Source: Bemisia tabaci (lineage: Eukaryota; Arthropoda; Insecta; Hemiptera; Aleyrodidae). Taken from it: a stretch of 64,000 nucleotides of DNA. The DNA is taken from positions 70,427,660 through 70,491,659 of the forward strand of contig NC_092793.1 of the NCBI RefSeq assembly GCF_918797505.1, read 5' to 3'. Position numbers and translations under genes: made by a program. How positions within the stretch are numbered: position 1 is the stretch's first letter; the number at the start of each line of letters is the position of its first letter. Below are positions 1 to 9,121 of this stretch, one piece after another. Under the pieces are notes generated by a model, which worked only from the letters and a program-made list of their open reading frames with translations, had not been told where the DNA came from and did not search any database.

Positions 1-109
1 CATCGTGATTAAGAGGTTGGATACACCCGCAAAGTAGCATCATAGAAAAGACAGTTTTCACGAAAGTCGAGTAAAATTCAACATCGTAACTTTGGAAATA
101 AATAAAAGG

Positions 110-539
110 CGGTGGCGGCACGTGGGATTTTTATTAGTGGGTGCAGGAAATAAGTCCAAAGGGGGGTCTTGAGAGTATCATATCCCCCAGGGCAAGGGGA
201 ACTCGGAAAATTTTGAAAATTTAACCTATCTAAAATGCAATTTTAAGGTATTTTAGCTAGTTAATGCCGTTAGATTTACGCATGATAATCGCACCATTAT
301 AGCTAGAAATTTGACTAACACTACCTCGAATACTTAACGTTTTAGACAAAGTTTGCAGTAAACTCATTTCACTTTCAGGCGTTGAGAGCGCAATTGCCAA
401 AAACGTTGGTAAAATTTGTCACATAAAACGAGGGTTCACAAAAAATTATCCAAAATCTCAAAAAATCATAAAGAAGCTCATAAAATCTTGTGGGTGCAAC
501 TGCACCCACATGCACCCATTACGCGCCGCCACGCCACTG
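110..539. mobile_element. hAT-like non-autonomous element (about 430 bp)
   Basis: The ends are inverted repeats rich in GTGGCGGC: the left end reads CGGTGGCGGCACGTGGG and the right end, reverse-complemented, starts CAGTGGCGTGGCGGCGCG. Both are followed by GGGTGCA-type motifs, and a palindrome GGGTGCAACTGCACCC sits near the right end. CAGTGGCG ends are typical of hAT elements. The 8-bp flanks (ataaaagg / atgcaaga) match at only 5 of 8 positions, so the target duplication is not convincing. The interior has no open frame of note. Confidence 0.4.
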
Positions 540-1217
540 ATGCAAGATACTGAAATGATTAAATCCTCACAAAAAAACCCAGATATTATAGGAAAAAAGA
601 TTCCGTGATTTTGATAAACTTGAAGGTAGGTAAGGACCTAGGAATTACTACGAATACGATCCTGAGTTTCCTGCAAGGTTCAACGGCCTTTTAAAATGGA
701 TCTGGCAACGGCTGGAAAAGAGGAAGAGACGCGGGGAGGGAAGAGGCGTAAAAATTAAAGAAGAGGAGCGAAAAGAATCGCTATACATCTTGTTGAGAAT
801 TATAAACGGGCGACGGTGAGGAGGATCAGGAGAGCCGGTAGAGATCTGAGGCAGCGTGATCGTGAGAATAATCGCGCAATTCGATTTATCGAAGCGCAAA
901 CGCCGGAGCCAGCCGGTAAATCTCTCTCAATTTCTCATCCTCCCACCGGCATTAATCAAAATCCAAACACAAATTTCATTCCGAGCGTAAAATGTAATGT
1001 TCTAATCAAATTACTTCAATTGCGAGACGCAGGCGTGAACCTCTCGGCCGCGGCTCTTTCGGCTCCGCGCATGCGCTTGTGTAACCTTTCAGTTTTAATT
1101 AGTCATTTTGCCTTTGTGCTTTCCTCCTGGCTTTTCCGCGCACTCTATCAAACCGGCGAATTCCTCGCGCCTTGTTCTCAGCGCTTTTTCACGAAATCTA
1201 CCCATAAATCTCTACCT
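540..1217. other. Non-coding stretch, no recognised feature
   Basis: Two short overlapping frames occur here on opposite strands (around 650-900 and 816-1217), but neither shows a domain, a signal peptide or convincing splice signals. The second runs on into transposon sequence beyond 1218, which argues against its being a gene. I see no repeat with a second copy in the window. Confidence 0.5.
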
Positions 1218-1861
1218 CACTGGAAAAAAAGTCGCTTGGAATTAGAGTCCAGACTCTTGAAAACATTGACAAGAAACAATACTCTTGATTCAATCGGATT
1301 TTTGCTTGAATCAAAAGAAAATACGCTTAAATTTAGAGTACCTATATTGAGAGAGTATGGCCACTGGAGTTACCACCTCTGATTGGCTCAGCCATCTTAG
1401 GCTGAATGGAGTCCTTAGGACCCAAAAATGGCGGACGCCATAAAGTTTATGTAATGCAAAATGATTCAAAATGTAGTTGTCTTTGCTTATCGTAACGAGA
1501 ACTTTACCCAAATGCACTATTGCGACTTTTTTACATATATTTAAGGCTAATCGTTTGCAATTTTTGAGAAAAATGATCTTAGATGTAGTAAGGTTGGCAG
1601 CAAGTGCGGTTGGTGATAACCGTCAAAAGTTGGCAATGACCCCCTCCTATCCTCAAAAACCAAAACAAAGCACCGCCATTTTTGGGTCCTAAGCCTCTCC
1701 ATGGGACCCAGTGGCTATACTCTCTTAATATAGGTACTCTACTTAAATTAAGAGGCTTGGTTTTTGATTCAAGCAAAAATCCGATTAAATTATGAGTATT
1801 TTATCTTGTCAATGTTTTTAAGAGTCTGGACTCTAGATCCAAGCGATTTTTTCCCCCAGTG
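1218..1861. mobile_element. Family A palindromic MITE, copy 1, interrupted by a nested element
   Basis: The left end is CACTGGAAAAAA and the right end is TTTTTTCCCCCAGTG. Inner arms carry the family signature AGAGTCCAGACTCTTGAAAA and its inverse. The element is flanked on both sides by the dinucleotide CT, a 2-bp target duplication. Removing the nested element at 1334-1741 and its 8-bp duplication leaves 228 bp, the same length as the uninterrupted copies elsewhere in the window, which independently supports both boundaries. Confidence 0.85.
1334..1741. mobile_element. Family H hAT-like element nested in family A copy 1
   Basis: A 408-bp insertion with inverted ends TAGAGTACCTATATTGAG and its inverse CTCTTAATATAGGTACTCTA (one mismatch), extending through AGAGTATGGCCACTGG. 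It is flanked by a perfect 8-bp duplication CTTAAATT (1326-1333 and 1742-1749) that is single-copy in other family A members. TAGAG ends plus 8-bp duplications fit the hAT superfamily. No transposase frame is present, so it is non-autonomous. A diverged relative lies at 41111-41495. Confidence 0.8.
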
Positions 1862-2017
1862 CTCCCGGTACGTTACGCAATTCAGGGACGATCCCTAGAA
1901 TTCGGCATTTTATTAGGCAATGTAATGAATGAGAACCTCATGTTGAAACGGCACACGGCTGTGAAACTCCCAAACCATGTCTCCGTTTGCGGCGTCTGAA
2001 AATCTCTACTCCTATTT

Positions 2018-2266
2018 GAGGGGCTTGGAGGACAAGGCGCATGAGAGCTGTTTTTCCTATTTCGAGAAATACGTGTTTGAAGTTTCGAGAATATATGGAT
2101 CCTCATGGCGGGGAGAAAGTTCAAACTGGCTTTCCGATGCTTGAAAATTGGAATTGTGGAGCGAATTTTTCATAGAATATGCATTAAGACTAGTTTCATT
2201 TGAAAGCATCAACGTCTCATTTTTTTCAAAAACCGCATTTATGCGCTTGTCCTCCAAGCTCCTCAT
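2018..2266. mobile_element. Inverted-repeat element, family S (about 250 bp)
   Basis: The left arm contains GGGCTTGGAGGACAAGGCGC and the right arm GCGCTTGTCCTCCAAGCTCC, imperfect inverses, with the next 20-30 bases also loosely complementary. The centre is unrelated AT-rich sequence. No target duplication or second copy is visible, so classification beyond MITE-like foldback is not possible. Confidence 0.5.
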
Positions 2267-2672
2267 TTATTCTTTTAAAGGAGAACAGATGAAGTTTTTC
2301 GGAATTTAGAAGGAAACCACGGAAGTTTTTAAGACATTGCCAATCTTGGGAAAGGAGTGGAAGTAAAAAGAAATAGGCTCAGGTGTTCGAGTCCTCAGCG
2401 GACAAATGCATTAATTCCAAGACTGTGTTACGAAAAATCTGGCCGGCAAGCGATGCATGGACACCGGCGCGCTGAGTGCAAAGAAAGTTGACAAAAGTAA
2501 TTAGTTAATATCGAATAATTAATGCCTACGATGGTGGGAGGAGGGAGGGGGTGCTCGCGTCGCCTGAGACCCCCCCCGGACGGATTCCGTCGTCCGGCTA
2601 ACGTCAAACGTCACCGAGCGCCATTTGCATTTTCCGTGGACGCGTCGCGAACTTCTCTCACAACTCGCCGTT
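2267..2672. other. Non-coding stretch
   Basis: Mixed-composition sequence with a C/G-rich patch near 2540-2600. No open frame, splice signal or repeat copy recognised. Confidence 0.5.
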
Positions 2673-2974
2673 CAGGGCCGGATTAAGGGGGTGGCCACAT
2701 GGGCCGCGGCCCATGGCGGCAAAATTTAGGAGGCGGCAAATTTTGCAATCTTTTTGAATGTAGGTATCAAACAATGAGAGAAAACAATCGGATTCAGAAA
2801 ATAAATTACAAACGAGAAAAGGCGACAAAATCTCTCATTTCCTGAGAGTAAAAGTATAGTAATTTCTAATTTTTTCGTCTTTCGGTGATACAAGAGACAA
2901 CACCTTTAATTTGTCGAGTTAAGAGAGAAACCAAACACGCAATTTGACCTGGAACGGAGCGGCGCGGCGGTCGG

Positions 2975-3200
2975 CATGAAACACAGCGCCTACAAGACTG
3001 CATGAATACTTCACGCATTGCGTCAAACACACTGCGGTCAGCAGCAGTCGGCTTGAAACGCATAGCGCCTACAAGACTACATGAATACTTCACGCATTGC
3101 GCCAAACAGTGTGGTCAGCAGCGGTCGGCGTGAAACGCATAGCGCCTACAAGACTGCATGAATACTTCACGCATTGCGCCAACACAGTGCGGTCGGCGCG
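2975..3200. repeat. Minisatellite inside family G copy 1, period about 77-79 bp
   Basis: The motif GCGCCTACAAGACT recurs at about 2986, 3065 and 3142, each time followed by ATGAATACTTCACGCATTGC and a GGTCAGCAGCGGTCGGC-like segment. About three units are present. The homologous array in the other G copy has a longer period (88-89 bp), so the unit length has changed between copies. Confidence 0.85.
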
Positions 3201-3414
3201 GCGGTGGAAGTTAAAATTTTTAAGTACATTTATGTTTGTTCCTTCATAATTTTCGTTCTTTTTACAAATGGAAGGCCTTGTCCAAACAGGGATGGGTTTA
3301 CGGAACTGAACTATTGTTAGTGTTGACAGGGCTTTTACAAAAAATGTGCCCAACACGAGTAAACGCGTCTTATACACCCCTCCCCCACCGGCACGTTCAC
3401 TTGATGGTTTTTAT

Positions 3415-3685
3415 AGATCGTATTCGACAGATCACACAGGTGACATTATATTGATATCGATTGGTTCAATATGTAACCACAGCCAAGTCAATTTAGAAAT
3501 CTGAGGTAACGGGTCTTATGTGATCGAATTTTTATTCTCTCGAGTACCAAATGGCAATGAAAAGTGAAATTGTTAGGAATTTTCTCATTTCAGCTTTTCC
3601 AAATTAAATCCTAAAATTTTTGTTCGAGGTTATGTTCTGTTGTTTTGAACCAAACGATACATCGAACCACTGTCGAATACGATCT
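3415..3685. mobile_element. Family K palindromic-ended MITE nested in family G
   Basis: Ends are AGATCGTATTCGACAG and CTGTCGAATACGATCT, perfect inverses. Flanks are AT on both sides. Copy 2 of family G (33055-33065, reverse strand) preserves the uninterrupted site, where the same surrounding bases run together with one AT. This paired empty site fixes the insertion boundaries to within two bases. A second K copy lies at 10084-10371 in the opposite orientation. 2-bp duplication of AT or, read one base over, TA would suit a Tc1/mariner-type element. Confidence 0.85.
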
Positions 3686-4078
3686 ATTGATGTTTCAAAA
3701 CAAATGAGAAGGGGGCGGAAAAATACAGGCGGCCCATGGGCAGCATGTAGGTAAATCCGGCTCTGTCACCGTTGCGCAAACGAAGGAACGTAACTTCAAT
3801 TCAAGGATGCAAAATTGACTCAAACAATTCAATTGTTTTACAAGGACGGAGCAGCGTAATCGTTGTTAAAAAATCGTCTGATTTTTGCATGAGATCAGAG
3901 GAAAAATCAGTGAAATTTTCAATCAGACATTCTCAAAACTCTCCCGGTTAAAGTGCAATTTGCGCGAAGAAATTTGGCAACATTGAAATGAAGTTACGTT
4001 TTTTTTTGGAGAGAAACGATGAATTACTAATTCGCTCTGGTATCTTCAGATTTTACAGACATCAAATTGAAGGGCATT

Positions 4079-4419
4079 TGCCGTGCTAAGGAAAACCGCA
4101 AAACGCCGCCTGAACTTTAAAATGTTGCCAAATATCCCTCATCTTATTTTTAATTTTTAAGGAAAGTCATGAATAATTCCCAGTTCTCATTAGCTCAAAC
4201 GGACTTCATTTGGAAATTAGGAGTTACAAATTCTGCTTCAGTTTAGAAACAACGCATGTGCCATTTATTTCCCCATGCACATACTTGTTTTTAAAGATGA
4301 GTCAGAAATTTTAGTTCTAATTACAAAATAAAGGGCTAATAATCAAAACGCAATTCTGTGACTAGCGCGGCCGAACATTTGTAGACAAATTTATTGAAAA
4401 ATTGAAGAAAAATGCCCAC

Positions 4420-4463
<44 letters not shown>

Positions 4464-4520
4464 TCGCGTTGTATTAAAAACTCTTCATAGTAATATCCAA
4501 AGGCTCATACAGCGAACCCT
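4079..4520. mobile_element. Degenerate family B element with an internal T tract
   Basis: Starts TGCCGTGCTAAGGAAAACC, a close match to the family B left end, and continues through GTTGCCAAATATCC. The right part near 4495-4520 reads AAGGCTCATACAGCG, matching the family B right arm, but the terminal bases have decayed. A run of about 38 T at 4423-4460 interrupts the middle. The right boundary is approximate. Confidence 0.5.
4423..4460. repeat. Poly-T tract (about 38 bases)
   Basis: Uninterrupted T run. It could be the antisense poly-A tail of a retrotransposed copy or an expanded homopolymer; no SINE or LINE body is recognisable next to it. Confidence 0.8.
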
Positions 4521-4570
4521 AATAGAGCTCCAAAATTGGGCTCGATTTTGCAGAGTCTCGTGGAACTCGC

Positions 4571-4850
4571 ACTGCAATGCTAAGGGAAAACGGTGTATGA
4601 GCATCCAGACGTGGAATTTCCTCTGATAAAATATTTACTTTTAAGGGAGGTTATGCATACGATTCTATGAATTTACGAATACGATACTATTTTTATGAAT
4701 ACGATTCTTCTCAAACTTTAGATTTTGCGAATGAAACTTGGAAAAATTGCAGGAGTAGTATTCCCAAATTTACCCTGTAAATTTGTTTGTTATGGGAGAA
4801 AAATTTGCAACGTATGAGGGCTCATACGGAGTTGTTGGTTAGCACGGCAG
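4571..4850. mobile_element. Family B MITE, diverged copy
   Basis: Left end CTGCAATGCTAAGGGAAAAC with the adjoining GTATGAGC, and right end GGTTAGCACGGCAG, bracket a 280-bp element. It is the most diverged of the complete copies and is separated by only 9 bases from the next family B copy. No clear 4-bp target duplication remains. Confidence 0.65.
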
Positions 4851-4859
4851 ACGACAGCT

Positions 4860-5104
4860 CTGCCGTGCTAAGGAAAAACGCCGTATGAACCCTCAGGCGT
4901 TGCCAAATATTCTTCACGGATTCCCTGGTAAACGTATGAATATTTTGCTTCCAATATTTCAGAGAATGTTGTTTGTAATTTGATCTAAAGTTCCTGAAAA
5001 TTTCAAGGAAAAATATTCATAATTTTCCACATGGATAAACATTTTATCAACGAAAATTTGGCAACTCTCGAATGTTCATACGGCGTTCTTCCTTAGCACG
5101 GCAG
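4860..5104. mobile_element. Family B MITE
   Basis: Ends CTGCCGTGCTAAGGAAAAAC and CCTTAGCACGGCAG are near-perfect inverses, with inner arms CGTTGCCAAAT and TTTGGCAACTCTCG. Length is 245 bp. Flanks are agct and agcg, 3 of 4 matching. It lies head-to-tail next to the diverged copy at 4571-4850. Confidence 0.8.
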
Positions 5105-5660
5105 AGCGCAGTGGCCATACTGCAAGCTAGCTGCCACTTCCGAAAGATCGCGTGGGATCCCAGATGGATATCGCGGCTACCCGACTAGTTGCTTACGTCC
5201 AGCGCACTCGTTACTGGGGCTTTCTCGGGGGGAGGATTTGCTCGGGTCCCGGGAGGGGGGGAGGGTGGGGGTGGCGGGGGCCCGGGACGTCAAGCGACCC
5301 CAAACACGGCGATGGCGGAGAGAGGCTCAGTCATCTATTATACTTAGCCGGGGACAAAGATAGATTGCCATTTATTGACATATACGCGCGCTGGTAAATG
5401 CTGTAATTGATCATACGTTTGTCATGCCATGTTCGAGGCGGGCCTCTCTCCTTTTTTTCTCTCTCTCTCTTTTTTTCCGCGTTCATTTCGAACCTTACTG
5501 TTCCCTTTACCTCGTCGCCGATCCCTCCCATGTTTCCACGCTCTCTTGCTTTTAGCAACTATTCTGTTCTGCCGTCTACAGTAAATACACCGTAACTGCA
5601 TTCAAAACTTTTTCAACACATTTTCTGAAAAAATGCTGCATGTTTTACAAAAAACCTAAT
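5105..5660. other. Non-coding stretch with a G-rich block
   Basis: A strongly GC-rich block (about 5205-5300, runs of G with GGGCCCGGG motifs) is followed by pyrimidine-rich CTCTCT tracts near 5455-5480. Overlapping short frames on both strands here reflect composition. No gene is supported. Confidence 0.5.
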
Positions 5661-5888
5661 ACTTTGGAAAAAAACGCATTGGATCTAGAGTCCAGACTCT
5701 TGAAAAAATCGACAAGAAAAAATACTCTTGATTAAATCAGATTTTTGCTTAGATCGAAAGGAAATCCGCTCAAATTAAGAGGCTTGGTTCTTGATTTAAG
5801 CAAAAATCCGATTGAATCAAGAGTATTTTTTCTTGTCGATGTTTTTAAGAGTCTGGACTCTAGATCCAATGTGTTTTTTTTTTCCAGT
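5661..5888. mobile_element. Family A palindromic MITE, copy 2
   Basis: Carries GGATCTAGAGTCCAGACTC in the left arm and its inverse on the right, folding into a hairpin of about 228 bp. Terminal bases have drifted (CTTTGG on the left, CCAGTA on the right) and the flanking dinucleotide is probably TA on both sides. Confidence 0.8.
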
Positions 5889-6457
5889 ATACATATTCAT
5901 CCCTCATTTTTTCAATACAACTCCGCCATACCATTAAGAACTACAAATGAAAAAATGAAGCCTTTAGGCAATTGAATTTTCCTTTAATAGAGCAGTACGT
6001 GCTGGAAAAAGGAAACAATTTTGAGTGGAGTTACGGCATTTTTGCTGTGGACGCCAATGTTACTAACAATTGCCTCCATTTAAAGTTTGCCTCTATCAGT
6101 TTCTCTCTCCCTCTCTCTCCCCCCTTTTAAAGTACAAAAATGATGACACACAAATATTCATCCCTTCTCGCATAGTTGAAGGACAGAGATAGAGCCAATT
6201 TTAAGGTTGAGGGCCGCTTTTACTGGTTCCTTACACAGCTCCCATCATTAGTAGATTGATCGCTAACGGTTTATATCATAATTGAGAGATGTTTCAGGAA
6301 GTCTCTAAAACGGCATATGTGTCAACCCTTGTGATTGCCTCGGGTAAGATTTCAGTAGAATAACTTTGGTGCCAGATTCCTCAAATGTGTTGCAATGATT
6401 TGCCTGCAGTTACAAGAGGTAAAGAAAAAATTACGAAAGGAAATATATTTTAGTACG

Positions 6458-6574
6458 GTGCCGTGATAGGGAAGAGAGCAATAAGTACATGTTTAGATGA
6501 ACCTCGAGACACATAAAAATATGTGCTAGGCTCATACAGAACTGCACTTACTGTTCTCTTCGCTATCACGGCAG
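6458..6574. mobile_element. Short 117-bp MITE with family B-type ends
   Basis: Ends are GTGCCGTGATAGGGAAGAG and its inverse CTCTTCGCTATCACGGCAG, giving a short hairpin. It is flanked by TACG on both sides, a 4-bp target duplication like that of family B. The arms differ from family B after the first eight bases, so it is best treated as a relative or subfamily. Confidence 0.75.
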
Positions 6575-6876
6575 TACGTACCACAAATTTTAATATTTCC
6601 ATGCCTACCTAAAAGTCTGTTCAAATAATAGAAATTCCTCTTCTTTATTTTGTACATTTTTCATGGGTAAATCACCATAATAAACATTTGCAAGGACTCA
6701 TTTCTAAAGTTACACCGCTATAGACTCTAGGTTTGCAAACATTCTAATCGATATGATGCTATGTACGCTCCCCATCTCTAGATTAGAATATAAACCGTAT
6801 GAGGTCTGACTAAGGAAAAACTTTACCTAAGAAAACGCCTGAATTTTATCGCAGCCCGATCAATCGGGCCATCTTG

Positions 6877-6988
6877 CTCATCGGACTTTTATGAAGTCTT
6901 GACTCGCTCAGACTTTTTTGAAGTATTGACTAGCTCAGACTTTTTTGAAGTCTTGACTAGCTCAGACTTTTTTGAAGTTTTGACTCGC
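6877..6988. repeat. Minisatellite, 28-bp unit, about four copies
   Basis: The core GCTCAGACTTTTTTGAAG is repeated directly with TCTTGACTA or close variants between copies, giving a 28-bp period. Copies differ by single substitutions. No frame or structural role is apparent. Confidence 0.85.
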
Positions 6989-7109
6989 TTACATGTAGAA
7001 ATAAACTAGAGACAAAAAACCGAGGTTACCTCAGGGATAATGGAGCCAATACACATAATTTTGAGCCCGAGATGTAGATTCAAAATTTATCATTTTTAAA
7101 AACACTCCC

Positions 7110-7260
7110 TACACTACTTCATCATAGTAGAATAATACCTATAGAGTTATGCCCCCTGGCTACTTCGCGACTCAATCACCGAAGGGTGCTTTGCGCCCTC
7201 AAAAGTCCGTCTCGCGGACCTTTGTGAGTTAATCTAAATATAGAACAGGGTCATCTGGGA
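7110..7260 (-). mobile_element. Possible Helitron-like remnant (reverse strand)
   Basis: On the reverse strand there are two GC hairpin-like segments (GGTCCGCGAGACGGACTTTT and GGGCGCAAAGCACCC) followed by GCGAAGTAGCCAGGGGGCA. The last segment resembles GCGAAGCAGTCAGGGGGCA at 48943-48961, which ends in a Helitron-like CTAG/T. Here the expected CTRR terminus is not intact, so the assignment is tentative. Confidence 0.3.
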
Positions 7261-7374
7261 CTAAGCTCTATCAAAACCCACACAAATTATGAAAATCGGC
7301 TCGATAGATCTGTGAAACAAACCATGACGAAAAATGAATATTTACATTTCACAACTTTATTAATTCATAGAAGA

Positions 7375-7376
<2 letters not shown>

Positions 7377-7405
<29 letters not shown>
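7377..7405. repeat. Poly-A tract (about 29 bases)
   Basis: Uninterrupted A run following AAGAAT. No retrotransposon body is recognisable upstream. Confidence 0.8.
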
Positions 7406-7407
<2 letters not shown>

Positions 7408-7591
7408 GGATTATATTTCCCAGTCTGAATAAAGCGGGCTCCTTTGGGGATTTTCACCTATCGATAGCCATAAAAATCATGGAATCGACTAGGTAGAACG
7501 GTAGAGGTAGAACGAACTGAGACAAAAAATGAAAGTTGAGTTATGTTCAACGAACCCTCTGATAAAGATAAAGATAATATAGACCACGTTA

Positions 7592-7818
7592 AGTAGAAAG
7601 AAACCAAACCACATTAGCTAATGTCACATATATTTGGGAAATTCAACTGTTTACATGAAGACAATTGTGCGAATTTTCGTGCAGATTTCAGTGAATTTTC
7701 TGCATAGCACGAGGCAAATTCCTTAAAATTTTCAACAAAAAAAAAATCCGTAAAAACGTCCTCTAGAATTGGTCAGTGAAATTTGGCAATAGCTGATGTG
7801 GCTTGGTTCCTTTCTGCT
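7592..7818. mobile_element. Family D inverted-repeat MITE (227 bp)
   Basis: The left arm reads AGTAGAAAGAAACCAAACC and the right arm, inverted, AGCAGAAAGGAACCAAGCC; complementarity continues for about 40 bases through ACATTAGCTAATG. The centre is AT-rich. No second copy and no clear target duplication are visible. Confidence 0.65.
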
Positions 7819-8419
7819 AGAAGCGGTTTAAATACAGTATCGGTAACTTCGGTAAGTGAAGAGGTCTCGGCCACTCAGACTCACCATCAGGGTCGTCGTA
7901 CTCAGGTAGTATGATTTGCCTACCCGATAGTTTGAAGGCACTTTTCTATCCCTACATTTCCTACAGTCTTCTAAACTAGGCGCGTTTAACCTTCGTACTT
8001 GAAACAAAAGTTAAGAAAACATGTTCTTTGCCATCTAGAGCTTTTAAATCCTATCTTGGACATTTTCACCAACTTTAAGGTTTCACCCACAGGTTTTATT
8101 ATAGTACAAAGAAATGTGTATGGTAAGAAACTGCGACAATGTCATGACTTCTGATCAGTCATGAATCATGTCACTTCTTGATGAGTTACGAGGCATCGAG
8201 GTCGTAGGTTGTCAAACAAAATCATAAAATATGATCCCTGAAAAGGCACCAAGAATCTACCATATTTTTGTGGTGGCAATAATGTTTTTTTTCCAAGAAT
8301 TTTTTAAAAAAACTTTTATCTGCTCGATTGTTGACACTGGATACAGCATGGTAATTTTCGTTTAATCTTTCAACTGCACCGAGCGTTTAGTTTCAGTACA
8401 TACATGCATACTCACATAC

Positions 8420-8620
8420 AAGTCGCTTTTACAGCGCACCCGGGCGCTATGCGACACCTAATCGCCATTCTTGTCCATCGACCCAGAGGTCATCTGGTTA
8501 ATGGCATCTTGTAATTTCATCTTGAATGCCCCCTACCCACGATTTTGCTGGACGTCCCCTGAGCCTCCTCCCAGGAGGAACCAAGCCAAGTAGTGAAAGT
8601 GTTAAGTATCCAAACCAATT
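8420..8620 (-). pseudogene. LINE reverse-transcriptase C-terminal tail, degraded
   Basis: Reverse-strand translation contains LVPPGRRLRGRPAKSW followed by GGIQDEI and, after in-frame stops, DGQEWRLGVA. The PPGRR-RGRP-W block followed by a W-R-LG motif is the usual extreme C terminus of many insect non-LTR retrotransposon ORF2 proteins. Multiple stops show it is a dead fragment. The same block occurs on the forward strand at about 19570 and, more decayed, at about 45895. Confidence 0.65.
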
Positions 8621-8745
8621 TTGAATCGTCCTGGTGCAACTCACGTTGCTTCGGCAATATTTTGATGAAACAATGAAACATGGTCCTTGGAGAGGCATTA
8701 AATATTTACTTTACTTGAGCGGTGCTTAAGACTTTTTTACCGAGG

Positions 8746-8748
<3 letters not shown>

Positions 8749-8786
<38 letters not shown>
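8749..8786. repeat. Poly-A tract (about 38 bases)
   Basis: Uninterrupted A run. It lies upstream of the reverse-strand LINE remnant and is on the wrong strand to be its tail. Confidence 0.8.
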
Positions 8787-8787
<1 letters not shown>

Positions 8788-8895
8788 GAACAACTTACAT
8801 GGCATTGCAAGTTGCCAAATGCAGAGTTGTCATGGTTCATCATAGTGTAAATACCAGAGCAAGATCATTAGTAAATATGATCAATCTTTCTATTT

Positions 8896-9121
8896 CACTG
8901 GAAAAAACACATTGGATCTAGAGTCCAGACTCTTGAAAACATTGACAAGAAAACGGACTCTTGATTCAATCAGATTTATGCTTAAATCAAAAGGAAATCT
9001 GCTCAAATTAAGAGGCTTGGTTCTTGATTTAAGCCTAGATCTGATTGAATCAAGAGCGTTTTTTCTTGTCGATGTTTTTAAGAGTCTGGATTCTAGATCC
9101 AATGTGTTTCTTTTCCCAGTG
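8896..9121. mobile_element. Family A palindromic MITE, copy 3
   Basis: CACTGGAAAAAACACATTGG on the left and CCAATGTG...CCCAGTG on the right, 226 bp, with the dinucleotide TT flanking both ends. The short frames on either strand across it are products of its palindromic structure. Confidence 0.9.

Larger units (their letters stand above)
2673..3765. mobile_element. Family G hAT element, copy 1, carrying a nested K element
   Basis: Ends are CAGGGCCGGATTAAGGGG on the left and ATCCGGCTCTG on the right. Flanks tcgccgtt (2665-2672) and tcaccgtt (3766-3773) match at 7 of 8 positions, an 8-bp target duplication as expected for hAT. It is inverted relative to copy 2 at 32977-33869. The interior contains a short minisatellite (about 2975-3200) and a nested 271-bp element (3415-3685). 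No transposase is recognisable; short frames here are shadows of the minisatellite. Confidence 0.85.

Noticed and set aside
2975..3200. The three-unit array as a CRISPR-like repeat
   Set aside because: Units abut with no unique spacers and the array sits inside a hAT element with a target duplication.
3090..3377. Open frames on both strands through 2.9-3.5 kb and 33.2-33.7 kb as possible genes
   Set aside because: They are frames through the minisatellite of the family G element, with repeated peptide segments that track the DNA repeat.
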